From Thalassovita mediterranea (GTDB lineage Bacteria; Pseudomonadota; Alphaproteobacteria; Caulobacterales; Hyphomonadaceae), in NCBI GenBank assembly GCA_019448215.1, contig CP080408.1, positions 2,604,001 to 2,668,000 on the forward strand: DNA of 64,000 nt, written 5' to 3'. Positions 53,849 through 61,906 of the stretch are shown one piece after another. A program made the translations under genes and the position numbers. The notes below the pieces were generated by a model. It did not search any database, was not told the origin of the DNA, and saw only the letters and a program-made list of their open reading frames with translations. Numbering within the stretch: position 1 is the first letter of the stretch; every line of letters starts with the position of its first letter.

Positions 53849-56256
53849 GCAGCCGCCCCTGTTGGAGCCGCTGCGTGATGAGCTGAAAAGGCTGGCTGCC
53901 ATCCACCTTTGCCGTCGTATCGGTGGGCCAGCGCGCCATTGTCATCCATGGCGAATAGATGGAGCCAGTGATTGTCGAACAGGGCTCTGACGTCGTCGTG
54001 TTTCGCAAGGATTGCGCTGATCGCTTCGCGGGGCGCCTCGACACATACAGACAGGCGGACCGGCGTGTGGCGAAGCTTCAGCCCGTCACTGACGGACTGA
54101 ATGGGAAGCCCTGCCCTGAGCGTGCCGCTATTGCCTTCCAGGACGCCGACACCGCCAACGACATTGTGGAGCAGCTTGTTGCCCGCGCCGAACAGGTCAG
54201 GCGCAACGGACGAACCGTAATATTGCAGACTGATCCAGCTGGCGACGACCACCGGCGCTGTCAGGATCAGCTCCAGAACGCTAAAGTCCTTATCCTCGCG
54301 CCAGTCATAAGAGTGGAGAAATGAACGGCCAGAAAGGTCCTTTGCGAGTGTGCGCTCGCGCGGCGCCGCTATAAATGCGCTGCAGCCGGCAAGTCCCCAT
54401 TCCGGGCGGGTCTGCGACCAGCTGCGTCCACGTTTCAGGAGGCTTGCTGACTGCGATGCGCTCGGCAAAGTCGCCGCGCGTTCCGCCCGGGCGAGCTTGC
54501 CAGCCTCGGCAAGGAGGCGCCTGGCCGCTTCGATGTCTTTGGAGTGGCTTGATGCCTTGCCGTCATCATAGATGGTGACGGTGTCGGATGTCGTATCGTG
54601 TAGCCCGCCAACAAAATAGGTGTCAGCTGGAATGTCGATGCCGCGCGTCGACAGCTCTTGCCTGACCGCTTCCTCATTCAGCAGGCCAGCGAGAAGCCTC
54701 GCGTTTACCTCGCCGCTGTAACCGCCGCACGCACCGCATTGCAGAGCGCTCGCATGCGGATTGTTCACCACAGAGGCGCCGTGTCCGCAGAGCAGCACGA
54801 GACGCGCGAAATTCTGCGTCAGCGACATCGCTTTGAGGATTGAGTGAGCTGCATCCACCTTGACTTCAAGCGTAACCGAGGGGTGAAGCTTTGGCGCAGG
54901 TCCGTTTTTGCTGTTGCCCGACTTCAAGCCAAGGGCGCCCTGAAGGAGCTTTGGCACGTATATCGGCCCTGCCGATTCAACGAATGCGAAGGATGAAACC
55001 GCGGCGAGCTTGAAGCGCCCCCAGGCCCTGACAGCGCGGAGGCGGAAACGCTTGGCGCGATCTTCGCTGATTTCATCTTCACCTGTCTCAAAGGTTTCCA
55101 GGCCCGGATTTAGCAGAACGGGAAGACGGCGTTCGTGAACGTCGGACGCGAAGGACCTGTGATCGATGCCGAGGCCGAAAAAGCCAGCAAATCCGAGTGT
55201 TTCTGTCGTCTCGCTCACGCTTTCCAGCGCGCGTCTGAAGACCTCTGACCGCACATCGATACAGAAGGCGGCCTGTAGTGGCGGCCGGGCTTCGGCGTTT
55301 TGTGCCACCGACGGCGCGGATAAAAGCCCAGCGAGCCGTCTTTGCTCAGCATGGTCGAGCGCAAATTGTAGACAGCCGAGTAGCCAGAAGTCCTGTCCAA
55401 CCTCTCCTGCCCGCTCGCGGGCCTTGTTGGCGCGTTTCCAGTCGAGCATAATTTCGCTGCTCGCGGCGCGATGGGCAAAGACTTCCCAGGCGAGCCCGAT
55501 CGCGAGCAGATCACCCATGATCGGGTCAGAAGACCCGGCCAGCTCCGCCTGCCAGAGGCGGTAACGGCCGAGCTGCGCCCAGCCTCCGAGGTCAAACAAT
55601 ATCTGTGTAAGGTAGATCTCGGCCGCGTTACCCGAGACCCCAAGTTCATCGAGCGCTTCGCCGATAAAGGTCTCCACATCATCTGTCAGCCGGCTCGCGA
55701 AAGCGCAAAAGCCTTCAAGCCCCAGAATTTCGGGCGTGAGGTCATTGGTTGCGTAGTCGCGCCAGGACGCCCAGGCCGCACCCTTGTCGGTAATCTGCCA
55801 GAGCGCCTGCCCCTGGTCGAAGAAGTTTGCTGCCCAGGCGGTTACGCGGTCCGTCATGACGCCGCGAAGGTCTACATTTGATGGCGATGCGGCGAGATCT
55901 AGCACAGTGGGAATGCGTGCAGGTGCGCGGTCCACCAGCTTGGACAGGCGGTTCCGGATATCCGCTGGCGAGACGTCTGATGGCGCGCCGCATGCTTCCA
56001 GGGCGGCGTTCAGATCTTCGTCCTTTACCTCGCCTGCTTCCAGCTTTTCCTGAAACCAGCTTGGCTGCATAGTCAGTGCCTGACCGGTTATGGGGGCGAA
56101 GACCGAAGCTGTCGCATCGAGGGATTTCGTGTTCGCGCCGAGGAAGGGATTCACGGCAACGGTCGCTTCGAGCGGCCACATTGGCGGAATGGTGCGCGCT
56201 GCAGTGTCGACGAGTGCGCGAATCTGGGCGCTCTTCTTTGATTTGGTCGTGGACAT
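53845..56256 (-). CDS. dabA: DabA-type inorganic carbon (bicarbonate/CO2) accumulation subunit
   Basis: An 803-residue DUF2309 protein, the large cytoplasmic subunit of the DAB complex, which hydrates CO2 to trap bicarbonate using the proton or sodium gradient. The zinc-site residues known from DabA are present: C332 and D334 (FCIDVRSEVF), H492 (CGHGASVV) and C507 (LQCGACGGYSG), with the H-to-C spacing of 15 as in Halothiobacillus. The ATG at 56256 was chosen over 56265, because AAAAGGA precedes it at eight bases. It lies 30 bases after dabB and overlaps cysD. Confidence 0.93.
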   Translation of the reverse strand: MSTTKSKKSAQIRALVDTAARTIPPMWPLEATVAVNPFLGANTKSLDATASVFAPITGQALTMQPSWFQEKLEAGEVKDEDLNAALEACGAPSDVSPADIRNRLSKLVDRAPARIPTVLDLAASPSNVDLRGVMTDRVTAWAANFFDQGQALWQITDKGAAWASWRDYATNDLTPEILGLEGFCAFASRLTDDVETFIGEALDELGVSGNAAEIYLTQILFDLGGWAQLGRYRLWQAELAGSSDPIMGDLLAIGLAWEVFAHRAASSEIMLDWKRANKARERAGEVGQDFWLLGCLQFALDHAEQRRLAGLLSAPSVAQNAEARPPLQAAFCIDVRSEVFRRALESVSETTETLGFAGFFGLGIDHRSFASDVHERRLPVLLNPGLETFETGEDEISEDRAKRFRLRAVRAWGRFKLAAVSSFAFVESAGPIYVPKLLQGALGLKSGNSKNGPAPKLHPSVTLEVKVDAAHSILKAMSLTQNFARLVLLCGHGASVVNNPHASALQCGACGGYSGEVNARLLAGLLNEEAVRQELSTRGIDIPADTYFVGGLHDTTSDTVTIYDDGKASSHSKDIEAARRLLAEAGKLARAERAATLPSASQSASLLKRGRSWSQTRPEWGLAGCSAFIAAPRERTLAKDLSGRSFLHSYDWREDKDFSVLELILTAPVVVASWISLQYYGSSVAPDLFGAGNKLLHNVVGGVGVLEGNSGTLRAGLPIQSVSDGLKLRHTPVRLSVCVEAPREAISAILAKHDDVRALFDNHWLHLFAMDDNGALAHRYDGKGGWQPAFSAHHAAAPTGAAA

Positions 56257-56286
56257 GGAGGTCATCCTTTTTGAACCGAGATGTGG

Positions 56287-57861
56287 CTAGTTGCGGGGGA
56301 CGCTGGACCGCTGGTTCCAGCCGCCGAGCAGCCGGTCCCAGACCGCATTTATGTAAAATCCGTTCGTGAGATGGACGCGAAGGCCGCGAACGGCGGGGTG
56401 GTCCGCCCAGAGCGGGAATGTGGCCTGTGCGAATGCCGTGGCAGCAAAGCTGAACAGAGCGGTCGCGATCATTGCCCAGCCAAGACCGTCTGGCGCAGGT
56501 GTGGACGGCAGGGATGGATAGGCGAGATGCGTCGCCAGTGTCTGGAGCCCGAAATAGGCGAGCGTTGTCGCTACCGCGTAGCCGGCCGTGTACAGCCCGA
56601 GCTGCCGGGGTGCTTTTCCTGCAAGACCCTGCGCCAGCATGTAGGCAACGCCGAAGACGAGGATGGCGCCAAGTGCGATGGCCTGTGGTGACTTGCCATC
56701 GAGCCCGAGTGTAAGCGCTACGACCGCGTAAATGCCGATCGCGATGGCGAAAGACGCGCCCACGGCCTTGAGGCTAGGCACGGCAATCGGTCCTGGCCGG
56801 CGAATTGACGCGACCTGCCGCACTGCGTCGCCAGAGTTCAGGAAGGCATGCGCTTTGTAGAGCGAGTGCAGCACAATATGCAGAAGTGCGAGCGGAAAGA
56901 GCGCCAGGCCGCACTGGAAGATCATGAAGCCCATCTGGCTTATGGTCGACCATGCGAGTGATGTCTTCACCGCAGGCTGGGTCAGCATCACGAGGCCCGC
57001 GAAGAGCGCCGTAAAGCCCCCGATCATCACCAGCATGGCAAGGACACCTGGGGCGAGTAGCATGACGTCCGCGAAGCGGATCAGAAGGAACCCGCCTGCA
57101 TTGATAATACCCGCGTGAAGCAGCGCAGAAACAGGCGTCGGGGTCTCCATCACTTCGGTCAGCCAGCCATGGAATGGAAACTGGGCCGACTTCAGAAGCG
57201 CGGCGCAGGCCAGAAGGAATGCGGCAAGGACAATTATCGCGCTGCCAGGCTCAGTGCCGCTGCGTGCGATAGCGTTGATTTCGGCAATGTTGCCGGTGCC
57301 GAACTGCGTCCACAGAGCGACACCAGCGGCCAGCAGAAAGAGATCGCCTGCCCGAGCAAAGAGAAACTTCTTCTTCGCGGCGCGCTGTGCACCCCGCCGA
57401 TCAGGATAGAACAGCAGCAGCTTGTGAAGGAAGAAGCTGGTCGTCATCCAGAAAATGAAGAGCTGGACGATATGGCCGGACATCACGAACAGAAGGACCG
57501 AAGCCATGGCGAGAGACATCAGCCCGAGAAAACGGCCTTGCCGGGCCTCGCCCTCCAGATATTGGCCGCTATAGGCGAGCACGATCGAACCGATGAAACC
57601 GATCAACGCGACGAGAGAAGCGCTGACAATGTCGAAGCGCAGGGTCAGCAAGACAAATTCGCCTGGGCCGATTGCGAGCGTCGATGCGCCGGTCATGAGG
57701 TAAAGGGCGAGCGCGCCGACGGAAATCGGCGCGATCAGCAGACCAAGCCAAGGCACAGCCTTACGAATTGGAGGGTATGGAGCCGACTGACTGAAACTCA
57801 CGAGAGCCGTGCCCAAAAGAATTAGCGGGGGTGTCAGCAAGAGGAATGGGGCGAAGGACAT
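56287..57861 (-). CDS. dabB: DabB-type ion-translocating membrane subunit (NuoL/antiporter family)
   Basis: A 524-residue membrane protein with about 13 hydrophobic helices, from the complex I NuoL/Mrp antiporter superfamily. GWLTEVMETPTPVSALLHAG is the conserved core carrying the charged channel residues, and SLYKAHAFLNSGD is also characteristic. With DabA it forms the energy-coupled carbon uptake complex; on its own such a protein would be an antiporter. AAGGAGA precedes the ATG. It is the first gene of dabB-dabA-cysD and is divergent from the NhaR-like regulator. Confidence 0.92.
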   Translation of the reverse strand: MSFAPFLLLTPPLILLGTALVSFSQSAPYPPIRKAVPWLGLLIAPISVGALALYLMTGASTLAIGPGEFVLLTLRFDIVSASLVALIGFIGSIVLAYSGQYLEGEARQGRFLGLMSLAMASVLLFVMSGHIVQLFIFWMTTSFFLHKLLLFYPDRRGAQRAAKKKFLFARAGDLFLLAAGVALWTQFGTGNIAEINAIARSGTEPGSAIIVLAAFLLACAALLKSAQFPFHGWLTEVMETPTPVSALLHAGIINAGGFLLIRFADVMLLAPGVLAMLVMIGGFTALFAGLVMLTQPAVKTSLAWSTISQMGFMIFQCGLALFPLALLHIVLHSLYKAHAFLNSGDAVRQVASIRRPGPIAVPSLKAVGASFAIAIGIYAVVALTLGLDGKSPQAIALGAILVFGVAYMLAQGLAGKAPRQLGLYTAGYAVATTLAYFGLQTLATHLAYPSLPSTPAPDGLGWAMIATALFSFAATAFAQATFPLWADHPAVRGLRVHLTNGFYINAVWDRLLGGWNQRSSVPRN

Positions 57862-57959
57862 GCCGATGTCTCCTTGTTCATCGGCGTCTCGCTATCAAAG
57901 GCAAATAGTTTAGTATAATACAATATATCGTCCAAATCGTTCTTTTATGGAGAACGAAT
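57862..57959. promoter_or_regulatory. Divergent dabB-LysR promoter region with a palindromic core
   Basis: The 98 bases between the divergent starts are AT-rich. They contain GTATAATAC at 57913-57921, a perfect dyad whose TATAAT could also be a -10 element. LysR regulators typically bind T-N11-A palindromes of this kind at divergent promoters. The assignment is inferred from position. Confidence 0.45.
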
Positions 57960-58829
57960 ATGCTGAACTACAATCACCTTCGGTACTTCTGGATCGTGGC
58001 TCGAGAAGGCAACCTCACACGCGCCGCGGAATCTCTGAATCTCTCGCAATCGGCGCTCTCCACCCAGATCAGGAAGCTTGAAGACAGTCTTGGCCATGAC
58101 CTGTTCGAGCGTCGCGGGCGGTCACTGGTCCTGACAGAAGCAGGCCAGATTGCGCTCGATCACTCCGACGCGATTTTTGCGGCCGGAGAGGAGATGGTTG
58201 GCCGGCTCCGGCATTCGGAACGCCAGCAGAAAACGATCCTCAGGGTCGGGGCACTGTCCACTCTATCTCGCAACTTCCAAATCGGATTTCTGAGACCTGT
58301 CGTTCAGGCGCCCGACGTTGAGGTCATCATCCGGTCCGGCACGATTGCGGAACTACTGGCAAGCCTTGAAGCGCACCGGCTCGATATCGTCCTCGTCAAC
58401 CAGGTGCCTCTCAGGGATTCTGCAACGCCCTGGTCATCGCGCATTTTGGCCGAACAGGAAATCAGCCTGGTTGGAACGCCGGAGCGCCTGTCTGGCAGGT
58501 CAGATCTTGTCGAGCTTCTGTCTACTGAGCCTGTTATCCTTCCGACCGCCGATAGCGGCTTCAGAAACGGCGTCGACGTCCTTTTCGAGCAGCTCAATCT
58601 TTCTCCAACGATCGCGGCCGAAGTTGACGATATGGCGATGATGCGCTTGCTTACTCGTGAGGATATCGGGCTCGCCATCCTTCCGCCGATCGTTGTGACG
58701 GACGAACTCGCAAATGGGCGGCTTGCTGAGGCATGCAAGCTAAGCAATGTCCGCGAGACGTTTTCCGCAATCACGATGAAAAAGCGCCTGCCAAATGCAG
58801 CTTTGGAGACCTTATTCGGGACGAGCTAA
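57960..58829 (+). CDS. LysR-family regulator, NhaR-like
   Basis: A 289-residue regulator. The N-terminal winged helix (LNYNHLRYFWIVAREGNLTR, then SALSTQIRKLEDSLGHDLFE) resembles NhaR, the sodium-responsive activator of the NhaA antiporter, more than the CbbR type; this is from memory of the family. The substrate-binding domain fills the rest. GGAGAAC precedes the ATG. Divergent orientation makes it the probable regulator of dabB-dabA-cysD. A sodium, pH or CO2-linked signal would be plausible for a pump containing an antiporter-like subunit. Confidence 0.85.
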   Translation: MLNYNHLRYFWIVAREGNLTRAAESLNLSQSALSTQIRKLEDSLGHDLFERRGRSLVLTEAGQIALDHSDAIFAAGEEMVGRLRHSERQQKTILRVGALSTLSRNFQIGFLRPVVQAPDVEVIIRSGTIAELLASLEAHRLDIVLVNQVPLRDSATPWSSRILAEQEISLVGTPERLSGRSDLVELLSTEPVILPTADSGFRNGVDVLFEQLNLSPTIAAEVDDMAMMRLLTREDIGLAILPPIVVTDELANGRLAEACKLSNVRETFSAITMKKRLPNAALETLFGTS

Positions 58830-58901
58830 GCGGACGCGGTTGATTGGTGGGAGGGACGCCGGCCCAGTGATGGCTCAATACGATTGGCTGTCGATTCGCT
58901 G

Positions 58902-59546
58902 CTAGGCGGCTTCTTCGCGGTCCTGATTGCTCGACCTTTCTGCAGACTCTTCCAGAATGCCGCGCCGGTCCCAGTCACCTTCCGGGCGGATGAGGATGAA
59001 GGGGTCGCTTCCGGCTGTGAGCGGGTTGGGGTGGCGTGGCACGGGGATGTCGATCTCGAGATATTCGAAGTCCGAAAAGCTGAAACTCTCCCGGCCATCC
59101 TGTAGTTCACAATGGAGTACGCGGGACCAGAGCGGCCAGAGCCGCGCCTGGATCTGGCCAATCATCAGGCGGTAGCCCTTGCGCGCGGCAATCTCGATCG
59201 CGTGGGCGAGCAGGATGCGCTCAATGTGCCTGCCCCGCATGGAAGGCAGGATGCAGACCCTCTCAATCTTTCCGAAGTCAGCAAACCATCTGAGGCGCAG
59301 CGTGCCGACAGGTTCGCGGCCGATGAAGGCGATCAGGTGAAGCGCGGCAAGGTCATTGCCGTCATATTCCTCGTCATAGGGACAGCGCTGTTCGGCCATG
59401 AAGACAGCGGCGCGGATGGCGAAGACACGCTGGAGATCGTCCAGTGACTGTACCGGGCGCACACGCAGGGCGCGAAAACTGTCCGGTGTAGGCGGGCGGC
59501 GCAGGGCTTTGCAGCCTGTCGCCGGGTAAGCGAGTGGTGTCGTCAT
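58902..59546 (-). CDS. GNAT-fold acyltransferase (possible autoinducer-synthase-like)
   Basis: A 214-residue protein. RAAVFMAEQRCPYDEEYDGN followed by DLAALHLIAFIGREPVGTLR is a GNAT core. The next strand, IERVCILPSMRGRHIERILL, carries the acyl-CoA loop. The combination of an early R-x-x-x-F and an acidic E-Y-D segment recalls LuxI-type acyl-homoserine-lactone synthases and PEP-CTERM/exosortase-associated acyltransferases, but the LuxI signature is incomplete. An acyl carrier or acyl-CoA donor is likely. It overlaps the upstream gene by ATGA, so the pair is translated together. Confidence 0.6.
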   Translation of the reverse strand: MTTPLAYPATGCKALRRPPTPDSFRALRVRPVQSLDDLQRVFAIRAAVFMAEQRCPYDEEYDGNDLAALHLIAFIGREPVGTLRLRWFADFGKIERVCILPSMRGRHIERILLAHAIEIAARKGYRLMIGQIQARLWPLWSRVLHCELQDGRESFSFSDFEYLEIDIPVPRHPNPLTAGSDPFILIRPEGDWDRRGILEESAERSSNQDREEAA

Positions 59547-60121
59547 TGGTCGGCGCTCACAGGGTCGGAGACGAAGAGGTCTTTCAGGCCGCCCTGCAGT
59601 GGTCGGTAGCCGAGTGTCAGCATGGAGCGGGCACCGTCTTCAGTGGCGCCGCGGGCATAGGTCGGCACTGGTGCGAAGGCATTCAGGCGCAAATCGCCTG
59701 CCGCCATGAGGACGGATTTGCGAGCCTCTCGTGTTGCGCCGGCATAGATGCCGCAATAGACGCCAAAGATTGGCGTATTGGCCGGCGCGATGTGGCGGAT
59801 GGCCGGGTCTGCCGGGTTAAAGCTGCCATCTTCAACAGCCCCCCTGCCCTCTTCAGTGACTGGCACCACCAGGAAGATGCCCGCAATCGGGTCGCCTGTG
59901 TTCCAGATGGTCATCTGGGTGATCGTGTCGATGGTTGCGACAACTTCAGGCCTTGCAAGCGCGCCGCCGACAAGGGCTTCGCCCAGTTTCAGCGTCTCAA
60001 TCACCTCGCCGGGCCTTGCGCGGCGAAGAGAATACTTTCCCATGATTGCCGCAACGCGTTCAGGAGATGTGTTGCAATATGGCCGGGCGGTTTGTGATAC
60101 AACTGTGCGGTGAATGGTCAT
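59543..60121 (-). CDS. Uncharacterised protein with GNAT-like C-terminus
   Basis: A 192-residue protein of no family that I can name. The C-terminal part, GVYCGIYAGATREARKSVLM followed by AFAPVPTYARGATEDGARSM and LTLGYRPL, reads like the cofactor-loop helix and final strand of a GNAT acyltransferase. The N-terminal half is unlike typical GNATs. GGGAG lies six bases before the ATG. It is the first gene of a coupled pair with the acyltransferase and is divergent from a LysR gene 122 bases away. No signal peptide or membrane segment is seen. Confidence 0.6.
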   Translation of the reverse strand: MTIHRTVVSQTARPYCNTSPERVAAIMGKYSLRRARPGEVIETLKLGEALVGGALARPEVVATIDTITQMTIWNTGDPIAGIFLVVPVTEEGRGAVEDGSFNPADPAIRHIAPANTPIFGVYCGIYAGATREARKSVLMAAGDLRLNAFAPVPTYARGATEDGARSMLTLGYRPLQGGLKDLFVSDPVSADQ

Positions 60122-60243
60122 GAAAAACTCCCTTTACGCGAGATTCTTCGTTTTTCGCGCAAGGGTTGTCAAGTTGTGCGATTTACTTTTTTTCAAATCG
60201 AGGTCAGGGCATGGCCACTGCCCTTGGCCCGGAAGGCATTTGA

Positions 60244-61197
60244 ATGAAAAAGACATCCCTCGACTGGGACAAACTGCGCGTCTTTGGCGTCGTTGCTGAG
60301 CTCAAAAGCCTGACCGCAGCTGGCAAGCGCCTCGGCGAATCCACTCCGACCGTCAGCCGCAAGATTGACGAGCTTGAGAAGATGCTCGGCTGCCAGCTGT
60401 TCAGCCGCACCACAAAAGGCGTGGAGCTGACCGAGGCGGGGCGAGAGGTTCAGAGACGCACGCGCGCCATGACCGATAGCGCAAATGACATCGTCAACAC
60501 GGTGAGTGACTTTGACCTCGAAGGAACCGGCAGCTTGCGGTTTTCAGGACAGGATGGCGTTGCCTCGCATTGGCTCGCGCGTCTCGTCCCGCAATTTCAG
60601 GAAGAACGGCCGGGCGTAGACCTCGACTTTCAGATTGCAGATCGGGATGCAGACCTCGCCACCGGTGACGCAGATCTCAGCATCACGTTCAGCGAGCCGC
60701 GCCAGAGAGACATCCTCTCCATACGACTTGGCGTGCTGCACTATATGTTCTTCGCCACGAAGGATTACCTGGCTGGGCGCACGGCGCCCGCCAGTCTTTA
60801 TGACCTGCAGGGGCATGACGTGTTGATGCACGATGCCTACTCATACCAGATCGAAAACTGGTCGAGCCGGGCCGTCGACTTGAAGAAGGCAATCCGGTTC
60901 AAACTGCTGACGAATTCGGGCACCGTCCTGCGCGAGATCTGTGCGGCTGGGGGCGGCATTGCGGTCATGCCTTCATACGTCATCGAACTCGACCCGCGAC
61001 TTATTGCGCTAGAGCTTCAGGAAGTCGCGCCGATCCAGTTCTGGCTGACCTATACGCCGCGCATGCAACGCCTGTCGCATGGGCGCCAGTTCATCGACTG
61101 GACGCGCAAGCAGTTTTCAGCAGAGAAATCGCCCTGGTTCCAGGACACGTTTGTGCATCCGAACCAGTTCGACAAATACGCGAAGCGCGGCCGCTAG
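60244..61197 (+). CDS. LysR-family transcriptional regulator
   Basis: A 317-residue regulator. The helix-turn-helix is seen as LTAAGKRLGESTPTVSRKID followed by LEKMLGCQLFSR, typical of the family, and a periplasmic-binding-like effector domain follows. GGAAGG precedes the ATG by seven bases. It is divergent from the acyltransferase pair, the standard arrangement of a LysR activator with its target. The last 30 residues, ending in YAKRGR, extend beyond the usual C-terminus. The inducer is unknown. Confidence 0.87.
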   Translation: MKKTSLDWDKLRVFGVVAELKSLTAAGKRLGESTPTVSRKIDELEKMLGCQLFSRTTKGVELTEAGREVQRRTRAMTDSANDIVNTVSDFDLEGTGSLRFSGQDGVASHWLARLVPQFQEERPGVDLDFQIADRDADLATGDADLSITFSEPRQRDILSIRLGVLHYMFFATKDYLAGRTAPASLYDLQGHDVLMHDAYSYQIENWSSRAVDLKKAIRFKLLTNSGTVLREICAAGGGIAVMPSYVIELDPRLIALELQEVAPIQFWLTYTPRMQRLSHGRQFIDWTRKQFSAEKSPWFQDTFVHPNQFDKYAKRGR

Positions 61198-61209
61198 GCC
61201 GTCAGGACT

Positions 61210-61584
61210 TCAGAACGTTTTCAGAATAGTGATGATGGCCTCAAGTTTCTTGGGGTCATCAATCGTGCGCGTGACGCGGTTTACTTCGGCGCGCATGCGG
61301 TCGATTTCACTGTCTTCGCCATCGGTGCTGCCGAGAAGGACTTCATCCGGAAAGAGGTGGTCGATCGGAACGGCGAGCAGGTTCGCGATGGCGGCGAGCG
61401 TACCGGCGCTGATACGGTTTGTGCCGTTCTCGTATTTGTGGACCTGCTGGTAGGAAAGACCGAGCTGCTTGGCGAGATCATCAAGGGTCATACCAACGCG
61501 GCGGCGTGCCTGGCGCACGAGTTGACCTATCCCGCGGTCAGCATCACTCACCTTGCGCGGCGAAGCGGTCAAAACAGTGCCCAT
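61210..61584 (-). CDS. XRE-family helix-turn-helix regulator
   Basis: A 124-residue protein with a Cro/C1-type DNA-binding domain at residues 18-78: GQLVRQARRRVGMTLDDLAK, then LGLSYQQVHKYENGTNRISA, and IDHLFPDE at the end. A short acidic linker and a C-terminal helix (KKLEAIITILKTF) may form a dimer. This pattern is very common in alphaproteobacteria, and related proteins include phage-like repressors. GAGGGG precedes the ATG. It is convergent with the LysR gene (12 bases apart). No prophage genes surround it. Confidence 0.88.
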   Translation of the reverse strand: MGTVLTASPRKVSDADRGIGQLVRQARRRVGMTLDDLAKQLGLSYQQVHKYENGTNRISAGTLAAIANLLAVPIDHLFPDEVLLGSTDGEDSEIDRMRAEVNRVTRTIDDPKKLEAIITILKTF

Positions 61585-61734
61585 AGAAACCCCTCGTTTA
61601 TTGCAACTCTAACTGTCAGTTGTTGATATATGTTATCGCCTAGCTTTATCCGTTACATCAATCGGGCCGTTCATAAAAAATATGAAACGCAAAGATGTCA
61701 TATAGTTTAGATAAAGTGTTCGATACTATAGAAT

Positions 61735-61875
61735 AAAAAAAGGGCCGCCCGTAGGCAGCCCAGTTCAAGCAAGAAGGACGCCGGCGGCCAGAGCGTTGGG
61801 AGAAAGAGTCTCCCGTCTCCGCAGCCGACATCCCTTATGTATCAGAAGCTAGCTGAACGCCGTTGTGCACGGCCT
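61735..61875 (-). ncRNA. Candidate structured small RNA or 3'-UTR RNA ending in a terminator
   Basis: In the 322-base gap between the CaiB gene and the XRE gene, the minus strand holds three hairpins in succession. GCCGT-GCACA-ACGGC is at 61859-61873, GGGAGA-CTCTT-TCTCCC at 61798-61814, and a strong terminator (8-bp stem GGGCTGCC/GGCGGCCC with one T-G pair, loop TACG, seven Ts) at 61735-61761. The last also terminates the CaiB transcript. The intermediate hairpins and 145-base length suggest an RNA released from the 3' UTR or made from its own promoter, but I see no strong promoter and recognise no known family. The rest of the gap (61585-61734) is AT-rich with no evident feature. Confidence 0.45.
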
Positions 61876-61906
61876 GTTGTCTTATGTTCAGCAGCCCTCG
61901 AGGCGA

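Noticed and set aside
52955-53902. Longer cysD start upstream of the dabA stop
   Set aside because: The extra residues (MAASLFSSSRSGSNRGG) come from a different frame of dabA and are absent from CysD proteins. The GTG overlapping the stop has a better ribosome-binding site.
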